Positions 38,246 to 46,643 of a DNA stretch of 64,000 bases are shown piece by piece. Source of the stretch: Sandaracinus amylolyticus. GTDB taxonomy: Bacteria; Myxococcota_A; Polyangia; Polyangiales; Sandaracinaceae. Within the stretch, counting starts at the first letter, position 1, and the number at the start of each line of letters is the position of its first letter. A program made the position numbers and the translations under genes. The DNA lies in contig NZ_CP011125.1 in NCBI RefSeq assembly GCF_000737325.1, positions 6,572,001-6,636,000 of the forward strand. The letters are read 5' to 3'. The notes beneath the pieces were generated by a model. That model was not told the origin of the DNA and made no database searches. It saw only the letters and a list, made by a program, of their open reading frames with translations.

Positions 38246-39097
38246 GTGGCGCGCCGAAGAGCAGCGGAGATCAGCGTCTACGACTACCTCGATCATCGCG
38301 CGTTCCTCGGCGACTACTACGTCGCGCAGAAGGAGCGCGGGCGCGGGTTCTCGTATCGCCTGTTCTCGCGTCGCGCGGGGCTGCGCTCGCCGAACCACCT
38401 GAAGCTCGTCATCGAGGGACAGCGGCGGCTCACGGCGGAGATGGCCGTGCGCTACGCGGCCGCGATGAAGCTGCCGGACGACGAGTCGGCGTACTTCCTC
38501 GACCTCGTCGCGTTCAACCACGCGCGCACGCCGGCGGAGCGCGCCGACACGTACCAGCGGCTCACCGGGCACCGCGGGTATCGGAAGGCGCAGACGCTCG
38601 ATCAGCGCCACGCCGCGTACTACTCGCAGTGGTACATCCCCGCGATCCGCGAGATGGCGATGCTCCCCGGGTTCCGCGGCGAGCCCGGGTGGATCGCGGA
38701 GCGCATGGTGCCGCCGATCACGCGCGAGCAGGCGGCGAGCGCGCTCGAGACGCTGGTCGCGCTCTCGCTGCTGACGAAGCACGAGGACGGAACGCTCGCG
38801 CCCGCCGAGTGGGTCGTGAAGACCGAGGACGCGACGCGCGGCGTGCACCTCGCGTCCTATCACCGCGTGATGCTCGAGCGCGCGCGCGAGGCGCTCGATC
38901 ACCTGCCCGGCACGACGCGCAATCTGTCGGCGATCACGCTGTGCACGAGCGCCGCGGGATACGAGCGCATCGTCGAGCGCGTGAAGCGGTTCCGCCAAGA
39001 GCTCATCACGCTCGCGAGCCTCGAGGACGAAGGCACGCACGTGGTGCACGTCGGCGTGCAGATCTTCCCGCTCACGCGACCTCCGGAGGCGGCGTGA
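38246..39097 (+). CDS. TIGR02147/DUF4423-type regulatory protein
   Basis: This 283-residue protein has the features of the TIGR02147 family known from Fibrobacter, Bdellovibrio and myxobacteria: an N-terminal VYDYLDHRAFLGDYY, a helix-turn-helix region (FSYRLFSRRAGLRSPNHLK) and a long helical C-terminal DUF4423 part (LSAITLCTSAAGYERIVERV). It is probably a DNA-binding regulator. The GTG start lies 75 bp after the LytM gene. Its stop overlaps the ATG of a lipoprotein gene (TGATG), matching a known habit of this family to sit beside a small secreted or lipoprotein. Confidence 0.82.
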   Translation: MARRRAAEISVYDYLDHRAFLGDYYVAQKERGRGFSYRLFSRRAGLRSPNHLKLVIEGQRRLTAEMAVRYAAAMKLPDDESAYFLDLVAFNHARTPAERADTYQRLTGHRGYRKAQTLDQRHAAYYSQWYIPAIREMAMLPGFRGEPGWIAERMVPPITREQAASALETLVALSLLTKHEDGTLAPAEWVVKTEDATRGVHLASYHRVMLERAREALDHLPGTTRNLSAITLCTSAAGYERIVERVKRFRQELITLASLEDEGTHVVHVGVQIFPLTRPPEAA

Positions 39098-39780
39098 TGC
39101 GGGCGGGGGGGATCGTGATCGCGATGGCGCTGCTCGGGTGCGCGCCGACCGATACGGGCAACCCACCGGCGGCGCTCGACGCGAACGACGTGTCGGCGCA
39201 GGTCGTGTCGGGGATCATCGAGATCTCGTACGCGATCACCGGCGCGCCGGGCGCGGTCGATCCGCCCGAGGGCGAGGTGTGGATCCTCGAGCTCGATCAG
39301 CCGCGGCCCGTCGTGCGCATCGCGGTCGCGGCGGACGGGAGCTTCCGGCGCGAGAACCTGTCGGCGCGCGACGGAGGTCGCGTGCGGCTGTGGATCGAGG
39401 CGCCGAGCGGGCGATCGGCGCCGCTCGATCGCGTGGTGACGATGGACGGGCTCGCGGCACCGGGCGAGGCGCTCGACACGTGCGTGCGGCTCGATCCGCC
39501 CGACGCGATCGACGTCGGCGACGACGAGCGCGCGACGCTGCGCATCGAGAACGGATGCAGCGAGACGGTCCGTCTCGCGCCGATCGCGCTGCGTGATCCG
39601 GAGGGTGCGTTCGAGGTGGTCACGGACACGAGCGGCACGCTCGCGGCGGGCGCGTCGGAGACGATCGAGATCGCGCTGCGCGCGGGCGACGGCGCGCTCC
39701 ACGTCGACGCGCTCGACGTGGAGACGATCGCGCCGCGGGTGGGCCGGCGCGGGGTGACGTTGATCGCGAACGCGCGCTGA
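39097..39780 (+). CDS. lipoprotein coupled to the TIGR02147 regulator
   Basis: This 227-residue protein has the lipobox LLGC at about residue 15 and the TDTGNPP motif just after it, frequent in myxobacterial and Fibrobacter lipoproteins encoded next to TIGR02147 genes. The rest is beta-rich, with a probable carboxypeptidase-regulatory-like strand pair (residues 50-110) and an immunoglobulin-like C-terminal domain (ATLRIENGCSETVRLAPIAL). Two cysteines may form a disulfide. The ATG overlaps the stop of the regulator gene, so the two are made together. Confidence 0.8.
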   Translation: MRAGGIVIAMALLGCAPTDTGNPPAALDANDVSAQVVSGIIEISYAITGAPGAVDPPEGEVWILELDQPRPVVRIAVAADGSFRRENLSARDGGRVRLWIEAPSGRSAPLDRVVTMDGLAAPGEALDTCVRLDPPDAIDVGDDERATLRIENGCSETVRLAPIALRDPEGAFEVVTDTSGTLAAGASETIEIALRAGDGALHVDALDVETIAPRVGRRGVTLIANAR

Positions 39781-39884
39781 GCCGCGCACATCGACGGGTT
39801 CGACGAACGCGCGGCCGAGCTCGGCCGGCGCGAGAGGGCGTCGTGTCGCTCGGGGGTCGAGCGGCACCGGACAGAGAGGGACTC

Positions 39885-40799
39885 ATGAGCTCTTGGCATC
39901 TTCGGTTCGGACTCGCGATCGCCGCGCTCGGCGCGATCGGGTGCGGCAGCACCGCAGGCTCGGGCGACGCGACGCTGCAGAAACGGGAAGCAGCAGAGGC
40001 CCACGGCGATGCAGCGCGCACGCGCGCGCTCTGCGCGCGGCTCGGGCTCGGTGCGACGTGCGACGTGTGCGCGGCCGCGGGGTGGTACGGCGACGGCGCG
40101 TGCGACACGCACTGCGCGGGGCCGGATCCCGACTGCGCGAGCGACACGTGCGGTGGGTTCGCGGGGACGGCGTGCGACGCGGGCGAGGTCTGCGTCGACG
40201 ATCCCAGCGACGACTGCGATCCCGCGCACGGCGGCGCCGACTGCATCGGGCTCTGTCGGCCCGCGCCGAGCGAGCCGACGCAGTGCGGCGGCTTCGCCGG
40301 GCTGCCCTGCCCCGAGGGCCACGTGTGTGTCGACGACACGCGCGACGACTGCGACCCCGAGCACGGCGGCGCCGACTGCCACGGCGTCTGCGAGCTCGAG
40401 CCCGGCGGCCCTGCGCAGTGCGGAGGGTTCGCGGGCTTGGCGTGCCCCGAGGGGCAGACCTGCGTCGACGATCCGAGCGACGACTGCGACCCCGAGCACG
40501 GCGGCGCCGACTGCATCGGGCTCTGCGAGACGACGCCCGGCGCGGCGTGCGGCGGCTTCGCGGGCTTCGCGTGCCCCGAGGGCTACGAGTGCGTCGACGA
40601 TCCCACCGACGACTGCGATCCCGAGCACGGCGGCGCCGACTGCATCGGCGTGTGCGAGCGCGCGAGCGAGCCGCGACACTGGTGCGGCGGGTTCGCGGGC
40701 CTCGACTGCCCGGACGGTGAGCGCTGCATCGACGATCCGAGCGACGAGTGCGATCCCGAGCACGGCGGCGCGGACTGCATCGGGATCTGCGTGCGGTGA
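39885..40799 (+). CDS. lipoprotein with five CGGFAG Cys-rich repeats
   Basis: This protein has 304 residues; AGAGAGGG precedes the ATG and the lipobox is AIGC near residue 20. After a short linker and a CDVCAAAGWYGDGACD segment, five almost identical modules of about 37-45 residues follow, each CGGFAGxxCxxGxxCVDDP then a DDCDPxHGGADC and GxC. The close similarity of the repeats at DNA level points to recent internal duplication. The pattern resembles disulfide-rich, possibly calcium-binding surface modules. No catalytic motif is seen. Confidence 0.85.
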   Translation: MSSWHLRFGLAIAALGAIGCGSTAGSGDATLQKREAAEAHGDAARTRALCARLGLGATCDVCAAAGWYGDGACDTHCAGPDPDCASDTCGGFAGTACDAGEVCVDDPSDDCDPAHGGADCIGLCRPAPSEPTQCGGFAGLPCPEGHVCVDDTRDDCDPEHGGADCHGVCELEPGGPAQCGGFAGLACPEGQTCVDDPSDDCDPEHGGADCIGLCETTPGAACGGFAGFACPEGYECVDDPTDDCDPEHGGADCIGVCERASEPRHWCGGFAGLDCPDGERCIDDPSDECDPEHGGADCIGICVR

Positions 40800-40851
40800 T
40801 CGCCCGGCGGACGATCATGGCGCGACGGCCGTGATCGTCCGCCGTGGTTCC

Positions 40852-40857
40852 GTATAT
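40852..40857 (+). promoter_or_regulatory. candidate -10 box of the lipoprotein hydrolase gene
   Basis: GTATAT (in CGTATATCC) lies 39 bp before the ATG at 40897, and AAGGAG sits at 40884-40889. It shares the TATATC core with the boxes at 13783 and 21916. Confidence 0.4.
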
Positions 40858-40896
40858 CCTCTGGGCGGATCTTTCCTTTGTCCAAGGAGAACGCCC

Positions 40897-43335
40897 ATGC
40901 TCCGCTCGCGCGCTCTGCTCGCCGTCCTCGCCGTGCTCGCGCTGAGCGGATGCGAGCTGTTCGACCAAGGTGATCGCCCCGACGGCGGCCCACGTCCCGG
41001 CGACGCGGGCGTAGGCGATCCCTGCACGACGGGGATCGAGTGCCGCGCCGGGCTCGTGTGCGGCGAGGGCAGCACGTGCGAGCCCGGCGGCCTCGGCGTC
41101 GAGGGCGCGGTCTGCGCGCTCACCGGCGACTGCGGGCCCGCGCTCTACTGCGATGCGCGCCGCGTCTGCGCGCCCGCGGGCACCGGCGAGGACGGCGCGG
41201 ACTGCACGTCGACGAGCGAGTGCGCGCACGGGCTCGTGTGCACGATCGAGGGCTTCGGCGGGCGGTGCCGCGCGTCGGGCTCGGGCGATCTGAACGACGC
41301 GTGCGCGTCGACGAGCGACTGCCTCGCGGGCCTCTCGTGCTTGGACGTCGGCGGGACGCGCTCGTGCCAGAGCCCGCCCGCGATCACCGCCGACGGCGGT
41401 GTCGGCGGCGAGATCCCGAGCATCCCGCATTGGCCCGGCGTGCAGTGCCAGACCGACGAGGGCACGCCGACCGCGTACTTCCGCGTGCCGCGCGGCACCG
41501 CCGACGACGGCGACTTCCATCGCCTGCCGTTCCCCAACGACGTGCGCCGTCGCGACGGGCACGTCGATCTGAGCGGACATCCGACGCCGGGCACCGCGCT
41601 GCCGGTCGACGTGCTCGGGCGACACATCGCGGCGAGCGAAGAGGATCTCGACGGCTTCGCGACGAACCCGGTGATCTACTTCCGCTTCTCGCGCGGCTAC
41701 GACGGCGCGTCGATCGGCGACCACGTGCGCTGGGTCGACATCACGCCGGGCTCGCCGACGTACGGGCAGGATCGCGGGCTCGCGTGGATCACGACGTACG
41801 GGCCGATCACTCGCTACATCTGCCCGGACTGGGTCGCGTTCCGATCGGGGCACGGCGATCCGCTTCGCCCCGGCACGACGTACGCGATGATCCTGACCCG
41901 CGGCATCACCGCGGCCGAGGGCGGACCGGCGTTCGAGCGCGACGAGGACTTCGACGCGGTGATGAGCGACACCGCGCCGAGCGACGCCGCGCTGACGCAC
42001 GCGTGGAGCGCGTACGCGCCGCTGCGCGCGTTCGCGGCGTCGGGCGCGATCGACGCGAGCACGATCCTGAACGCGGCGGTGTTCACGACGCAGACCGTCG
42101 AGCACGTCGTGCCCGCGCTCCGCGACGTCATCCGCGCGCGCCCGGTGCCTGCGCTGAGCGACGTGACGACGTGCGGCGAGGGCGTGACCTCGCCGTGCGA
42201 CGACGGGACCGATCAGCGTCGATGCGGCGCGCCGAGCGCGGCGTTCACGGAGATCCACGCGCGCATCACGGTGCCGATCTTCCAGTCGGGCACCGCGCCC
42301 TACGAGGATCCCGACGACGGCGGCGGGATCGAGCTCGCGAGCGACGGCAGCGCGAGCGTCGTGCGCGAAGAGCCGATCTGCATGGTGATGACGATCCCGA
42401 CCGCGGCGCGTCCGGAGGGCGGATATCCGGTCGTGATCACCGCGCACGGCACGGGCGGGAGCTTCACGGGATCGGTCGGCACGCTCGCGGAGACGTGGGC
42501 GAGCGCGGGCGCGGCGATGATCGCGATCGACATGCCGCAGCACGGCGCGCGTCGCGGCGGCTCGACGCGCGATCCCGAGAACCTCGTGTTCAACTTCGCG
42601 AACCCGCGCGCCGCGCGCGACGTGTGGCTCCAGGGCGCCGCGGATCTGATGGCGCTCGTGCGCTTCGCCGAGGGCCACGCCGACGACACGATCGACTTCG
42701 ACGCGTCGCGCATCGTGGTGTGGGGGCACAGCCAGGGCGCGACCCACGCGTCGCTCATGGCGCCTTGGGAGCCCGGCGTGCGCGCGGTGCTGTTCAGCGG
42801 GCTCGGCGGCGATCTCACCGAGTCGCTGCTGACGAAGACCGAGCCGGTGAACATCGCGCGCGTGGTCCCGATCGCGCTGCTCGATCCCGACGGAGCGGGG
42901 AACCTCGCGGTCGGCGACTACCACCCTGCCCTCGCGCTGGTCCAGGCGTTCTACGAGCGCGTCGATCCCGTGAACCTCGGACGGCGCATGTGGCGCGAGC
43001 CCTTCGAGGGCGACACGGGGCGCGAGATCTTCATGACCTACGGGCTCGGCGACTCGTACTCGCCCGAGCGCACGATGAGCGCGTTCGCGCGCAGCGCGGC
43101 GCTGCCGCTGGTGCTGCCGGAGCGCGTCGCGATCGGGCTGCCGACGATCGCGTCGCCGGCGCGCGGGAACGTCACCGTGGGCGGCACGACGCGCACCATC
43201 GGGCTGCGGCAGTACGCGCCGCCCGACGGCGTCGACGGGCACTTCGTGTCGACGCGCAGCGACGAAGGACGCGCCGACGCGACGCGCTTCGTGCTCGAGG
43301 CGCTCGCGGGCGAGACGCCGACGATCGGGGAGTGA
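40897..43335 (+). CDS. lipoprotein alpha/beta hydrolase with Cys-rich N terminus
   Basis: This protein has 812 residues, with AAGGAG upstream and the lipobox LSGC near residue 19. Residues 40-165 are Cys-rich modules like those of the neighbouring lipoproteins. The rest resembles the large extracellular lipase/esterase group: VVITAHGTGGSF (oxyanion-hole region) near residue 515 and IVVWGHSQGATH near residue 610, the nucleophile-elbow GHSQG, with later Asp and His (GDYHPALALV, DGVDGHF) as likely triad members. It should be a surface-anchored esterase, lipase or peptidase. The next gene starts 3 bp after its stop. Confidence 0.85.
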   Translation: MLRSRALLAVLAVLALSGCELFDQGDRPDGGPRPGDAGVGDPCTTGIECRAGLVCGEGSTCEPGGLGVEGAVCALTGDCGPALYCDARRVCAPAGTGEDGADCTSTSECAHGLVCTIEGFGGRCRASGSGDLNDACASTSDCLAGLSCLDVGGTRSCQSPPAITADGGVGGEIPSIPHWPGVQCQTDEGTPTAYFRVPRGTADDGDFHRLPFPNDVRRRDGHVDLSGHPTPGTALPVDVLGRHIAASEEDLDGFATNPVIYFRFSRGYDGASIGDHVRWVDITPGSPTYGQDRGLAWITTYGPITRYICPDWVAFRSGHGDPLRPGTTYAMILTRGITAAEGGPAFERDEDFDAVMSDTAPSDAALTHAWSAYAPLRAFAASGAIDASTILNAAVFTTQTVEHVVPALRDVIRARPVPALSDVTTCGEGVTSPCDDGTDQRRCGAPSAAFTEIHARITVPIFQSGTAPYEDPDDGGGIELASDGSASVVREEPICMVMTIPTAARPEGGYPVVITAHGTGGSFTGSVGTLAETWASAGAAMIAIDMPQHGARRGGSTRDPENLVFNFANPRAARDVWLQGAADLMALVRFAEGHADDTIDFDASRIVVWGHSQGATHASLMAPWEPGVRAVLFSGLGGDLTESLLTKTEPVNIARVVPIALLDPDGAGNLAVGDYHPALALVQAFYERVDPVNLGRRMWREPFEGDTGREIFMTYGLGDSYSPERTMSAFARSAALPLVLPERVAIGLPTIASPARGNVTVGGTTRTIGLRQYAPPDGVDGHFVSTRSDEGRADATRFVLEALAGETPTIGE

Positions 43336-43337
43336 AC

Positions 43338-43844
43338 GTGAGCGACGCGCAGAGCTTCGTCCGCCCGCCCGACGGCCGCGCTGCCATCGGGTGCGCGACG
43401 CTGTTCATCGGTCTGCCGGCCGTGAGCGCGGTGCTCACGCTCTGGGAGCGCGGCGTGCTGTTCGCCGCGATCCCGGTCGCGCTCGCGCTCGTGCTCTTCG
43501 CGCTCGTCTACTACGTGTTCAGCGAGGAGGTCCGCGTCGAGCTCGACGAGCACGGGATGCGCCTCCGTCGCGCGCGCGTGCTGCTCGGCGCGCGGCTCGC
43601 GGAGAAGGTCGACTGGGAGATCCCGGTGGGCTCGCTGACGCATGCACACGAGGTCCACACCCGCACGCCGGCGAGTCGCGGCGGATGGGCTCACCGCACG
43701 GTGTTGCAGCTCCCCGAAGGGCGCACGATCGACGCGACGGCGCTCGGCGGCGACGAGGATCCCCAGAGCGCGTTCAACCGGCTCTCTCGCGCGCTCGCGA
43801 AGCGCCTCGGCGCGCGCTTCGAGCGGCGGTCACCGACGACGTGA
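43338..43844 (+). CDS. membrane protein, unknown function
   Basis: This 168-residue protein has two transmembrane helices (residues 14-35 and 40-62), followed by a cytoplasmic beta-rich domain (EEVRVELDEHGMRLRRARVL, KVDWEIPVGSLTHAHEV, GRTIDATAL) like small bacterial PH/DUF304-type domains. The GTG start has GGGAG five bases upstream and follows the hydrolase stop by 2 bp, so it belongs to the same transcript. No enzymatic motif is seen. Confidence 0.7.
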   Translation: MSDAQSFVRPPDGRAAIGCATLFIGLPAVSAVLTLWERGVLFAAIPVALALVLFALVYYVFSEEVRVELDEHGMRLRRARVLLGARLAEKVDWEIPVGSLTHAHEVHTRTPASRGGWAHRTVLQLPEGRTIDATALGGDEDPQSAFNRLSRALAKRLGARFERRSPTT

Positions 43845-43899
43845 GCGCGTCGGGAGCGGGCGCGGAAATCGATCGCGCCGCTCGTACGTCCGACCGCTC

Positions 43900-44619
43900 G
43901 TGACGCCCCGCGCCGCGCTCGTCCTGATGCTCGCGCTGCTCCCGAGCACCGCGCGCGCCCAGGGGCCGTGTGCGGGCGTGACGTGCAGCCTGCACGGGCT
44001 CTGCACCTCGGAGCGGGACGAGGCGTTCTGCGCGTGCGACGAGGGCTTCGACGCGGTCGAGCTCGAGTGCGTCCGCGCGCATCGCCGCGCGCCCGCGTGG
44101 TCGCCCTCGAGCGCGGTGCGCGCGGTCGAGATCGCGCTCGGCGAGGTGGACCACGATCTCGCGAGCGTCGGTCGCGCGCGACGCGGCGATCCGGGCGCGC
44201 TCGCGTCGCACGTGCGCGCGGACGCGCTCTGGTGCAGCGACTTCGTCTCGTGGGTGTATCGCGCCGCGGGCGTGCCCTTCACGGGAGGGAGCCGCGGTGG
44301 GTGGCTGCTGCCGACGAACACGTCGATCCGGCGTTGGTTCGATCGCCGGGGCGCCTACGTCTCGCGCGCCGATCGCGAGTGGAGCTCGTTCGTGCCGCAG
44401 CCCGGCGACTACGTGCGCATCTCCACGCCGACGTGGGGCCACAGCGCGATCGTGCAGCGCGTCGACGGCGAGACGCTGCACACGATCGAGGGCAACGCGG
44501 GCGGGCGCGTGCGGCTCGTGCGCTACGCGCGATGGCGCGCCCAGGCGCGCATCGACGGGTTCGGATCGCTGGCGCGCGCGCACACGCCGCGGGTCGTGCC
44601 GGCCGTGGTCCATCGGTGA
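43900..44619 (+). CDS. secreted CHAP-domain protein with EGF-like module
   Basis: This protein has 239 residues from a GTG. A signal peptide (AALVLMLALLPSTARA) is followed by an EGF-like segment (CAGVTCSLHGLCTS...AFCACDEGF, six Cys) and then a CHAP/NlpC-P60-like domain. In that domain ALWCSDFVSWVYRAAGVPF carries the catalytic Cys and TWGHSAIVQRVDGETLHTIEGN the His and polar residues. CHAP enzymes cleave peptidoglycan peptides, so this may be a cell-wall amidase for remodelling or prey lysis. An EGF-like module on a bacterial CHAP protein is unusual. Confidence 0.82.
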   Translation: MTPRAALVLMLALLPSTARAQGPCAGVTCSLHGLCTSERDEAFCACDEGFDAVELECVRAHRRAPAWSPSSAVRAVEIALGEVDHDLASVGRARRGDPGALASHVRADALWCSDFVSWVYRAAGVPFTGGSRGGWLLPTNTSIRRWFDRRGAYVSRADREWSSFVPQPGDYVRISTPTWGHSAIVQRVDGETLHTIEGNAGGRVRLVRYARWRAQARIDGFGSLARAHTPRVVPAVVHR

Positions 44620-44674
44620 TCGACGGCGCGCGGAGGGTTGCACGACGCGGGGCCCGCGTGCGATTCCGTCGACC

Positions 44675-45502
44675 ATGAGCAAGGGGGGATTCGATCTCGA
44701 TCGCATCGGCGGACGGCGCGCGCTCGCCGAGCTGATCGACGAGGTGCTCGTCGCCGGCGACGCGGCGCGGCGGATGTACGAAGCGGGGATGATCCGCTGG
44801 ACCGATCGCACGCGCGTCGAGCGCAAGCCCGATCGATCCCCGGTGACCGAGGCCGATCGCGCGGTGGAGGAGCGCCTCTCGGGCTTCTTGCGGCGCCGTT
44901 ATCCCGACACCGCGTTCCTCGGCGAGGAGACCGGCGAGAGCGGCCCCGAGACCGCGGGCATGCGCTGGGTGCTCGACCCGATCGACGGCACACGCGCGTT
45001 CGTGCGTGGCACCGAGACGTGGTCGGTGCTGCTCGGGCTGCTCGCGGACGGGCACCCGGTGCTCGGCATCGCGTACATGCCGGCGGCGGAGGATCTCTTC
45101 TGGGCGGTGCGCGGCGACGGCGCGTGGGGCAACGGGCGCCCGCTCGCGGTCTCGCGCGTCGGCAAGCTCGAGGACGCGACGATCTCGCACGGCACGCTCC
45201 AGCAGTTCACGGGCGCCGCGATGGTGCCCGCGCTGCAGCGGCTCGGAGAGCGCACCGAGTCGCAGCGCGGGTTCGGTGACTTCGACGGTTATCGCCGCCT
45301 GCTGCGCGGCCAGGTCGACGCGATGATCGACCCCGCGGTGATGCCGTGGGACGTGTGCGCGGCGTCGGTGCTGGTGCACGAAGCGGGCGGCGTGCTGACG
45401 AGCTTCGACGGACAGCCGACGATCTTCGGCGGCGGCGCGGTCGCGTCGAACGGGCTGTTCCACAAGGACCTGCTCGCGCTGCTCGATGAGCCGTCGCGCT
45501 GA
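44675..45502 (+). CDS. inositol-monophosphatase family phosphatase (HisN-like)
   Basis: This 275-residue protein carries the Mg-dependent Li-sensitive phosphatase motifs: FLGEETGE, the signature WVLDPIDGTRAFVRG near residue 108, and PWDVCAASVLVHEAGG near residue 225. The sequence around DPIDGTRAF is closest to the bacterial histidinol-phosphatase/inositol-phosphatase group, which would give a role in histidine synthesis, phosphoinositol turnover or 3'-phosphoadenosine removal. The substrate cannot be fixed from sequence alone. The next gene overlaps its 3' end by 17 bp. Confidence 0.88.
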   Translation: MSKGGFDLDRIGGRRALAELIDEVLVAGDAARRMYEAGMIRWTDRTRVERKPDRSPVTEADRAVEERLSGFLRRRYPDTAFLGEETGESGPETAGMRWVLDPIDGTRAFVRGTETWSVLLGLLADGHPVLGIAYMPAAEDLFWAVRGDGAWGNGRPLAVSRVGKLEDATISHGTLQQFTGAAMVPALQRLGERTESQRGFGDFDGYRRLLRGQVDAMIDPAVMPWDVCAASVLVHEAGGVLTSFDGQPTIFGGGAVASNGLFHKDLLALLDEPSR

Positions 45503-46136
45503 GGTCGCGCGGGCGATCGCGATCGGCGGTGCGCTGATCGCGATCGTCGTGGTCGCGATCGCGGTGGTGTCGTACGAGTCGGCGCGCGCGGGGTGGAGCG
45601 CGGAGCGCGCGCGATTGGGGAGCGCAGAGTACGACGCGGCGCGCAGCGACGCGGCGTACGTGGCGGTGGAGTCGGCGCGCTCGACGACGCGGCGTTCCGC
45701 GGAGGTCGCGGCGGCGTTGATCGTGATCGCGGCTTCGCTCGTCGGATCCGCGGGCGAGCCGAGGGCCGGCGCTCCGTCGCGATGGCTCCTCGCGAGCGTG
45801 ATCGACGTGCTCGTCCTCGGCGCACTGCTCGCGATCGCGATCACGCTGCCGCATGCGATCGAGTCGCTCGCGCTCTCCGACGCGCTCGCCCGCGTGGCCC
45901 CGGCGATCGCGCTCGCGGTCCTCATCGCGCTGCTCGCGCGCGGAGCGTCGCCCGGGATGCGCGCCGCGGGGCTCGCGGTGGCGCCGCCGCGCCCGTGGCG
46001 CGCGATCCTCGCGATCCTCGCGCTCCCAGTCGTCGCGCCGTGGATCGTGATCGCGTCGGTGCCGCTCGCGCTCCGGCGCGATGGGCGCGTCGCGGCGCGT
46101 GCGCCTCATCTCGCGCTCGCCGGTCTGCTCGCATGA
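45486..46136 (+). CDS. integral membrane protein, unknown function
   Basis: This 216-residue protein has four or five hydrophobic helices (about residues 9-30, 70-88, 100-122, 135-152, 170-195) and an Arg/Ala-rich loop between the first two. It has no recognisable family motif. The ATG lies inside the phosphatase gene, overlapping it by 17 bp in another frame, which suggests coupled translation. Codon bias agrees with a real gene. Confidence 0.68.
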   Translation: MSRRAEVARAIAIGGALIAIVVVAIAVVSYESARAGWSAERARLGSAEYDAARSDAAYVAVESARSTTRRSAEVAAALIVIAASLVGSAGEPRAGAPSRWLLASVIDVLVLGALLAIAITLPHAIESLALSDALARVAPAIALAVLIALLARGASPGMRAAGLAVAPPRPWRAILAILALPVVAPWIVIASVPLALRRDGRVAARAPHLALAGLLA

Positions 46137-46152
46137 GCGCCTCGCCTCGCGT

Positions 46153-46551
46153 ATGAACGCGCGCATGACGCTCCCAGCGGGATCATGCGGTGCTTGTGGA
46201 GTCGCGATCGACGTCGCGACCGCGGAGCTCGACGACCAGGGCCGGCCCGTGTGCCGCGGCTGCGTCGATCGAGCGGACCTGAGGGCCGGCCAGGCGCGCT
46301 CGACAGCGGCCATCTCGGGCGCCGCGTCGAGCGCCGCGCTGCTCGCGTTCGTCTCGTGCTTCGCGGGCCTGTACACGGCAGTCCCGGCGGTCTTCGTCGG
46401 CGCGGGCGCGCTCGTGGCGGCGCGCACGTCCGACCGGATGACGCCCGGCAGCGTCGCGACGTGGGTCTACGTCGCCGCGGGCTTCGGCCTGATCGTGGGG
46501 CTCCTGCGTGTCCTCGGGCTGGTCGCGATGATGCTCGCGATCGCGAGCTGA
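46153..46551 (+). CDS. zinc-ribbon membrane protein, unknown function
   Basis: This 132-residue protein has two CxxC pairs at the N terminus (SCGACGVAIDV and PVCRGCVDR), forming a treble-clef or zinc-ribbon finger. Two or three hydrophobic helices follow (residues 55-125). The start is ATG 46153 or the ATG four codons later. It resembles many small zinc-ribbon-plus-membrane proteins of Myxococcota without known role. Confidence 0.65.
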   Translation: MNARMTLPAGSCGACGVAIDVATAELDDQGRPVCRGCVDRADLRAGQARSTAAISGAASSAALLAFVSCFAGLYTAVPAVFVGAGALVAARTSDRMTPGSVATWVYVAAGFGLIVGLLRVLGLVAMMLAIAS

Positions 46552-46585
46552 CGCGCGAGATCGTCGCAAGGCGCCCGGGCCCGCG

Positions 46586-46591
46586 TATGAT
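46586..46591 (+). promoter_or_regulatory. candidate -10 box of the PlsB-like gene
   Basis: TATGAT at 46586 would start transcription near 46598. That leaves a 45-nt leader containing GGAGGAG (46629-46635) eight bases before the GTG at 46644, and argues against using the ATG at 46587. Confidence 0.45.
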
Positions 46592-46643
46592 GCGCCCGTC
46601 CGCGCCACGCTCTCCGGGCGCGACGAGCGGAGGAGTCGACGTC

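Noticed and set aside
40300-40790. DNA-level tandem repeats as an intergenic element
   Set aside because: They are in frame and encode the five Cys-rich modules of the lipoprotein at 39885, so they are explained by the protein.
39883-43242. An 1119-codon minus-strand frame opposite the lipoprotein and hydrolase genes
   Set aside because: It is the mirror of Cys- and Asp-rich coding sequence and contains no recognisable domain or ribosome site.
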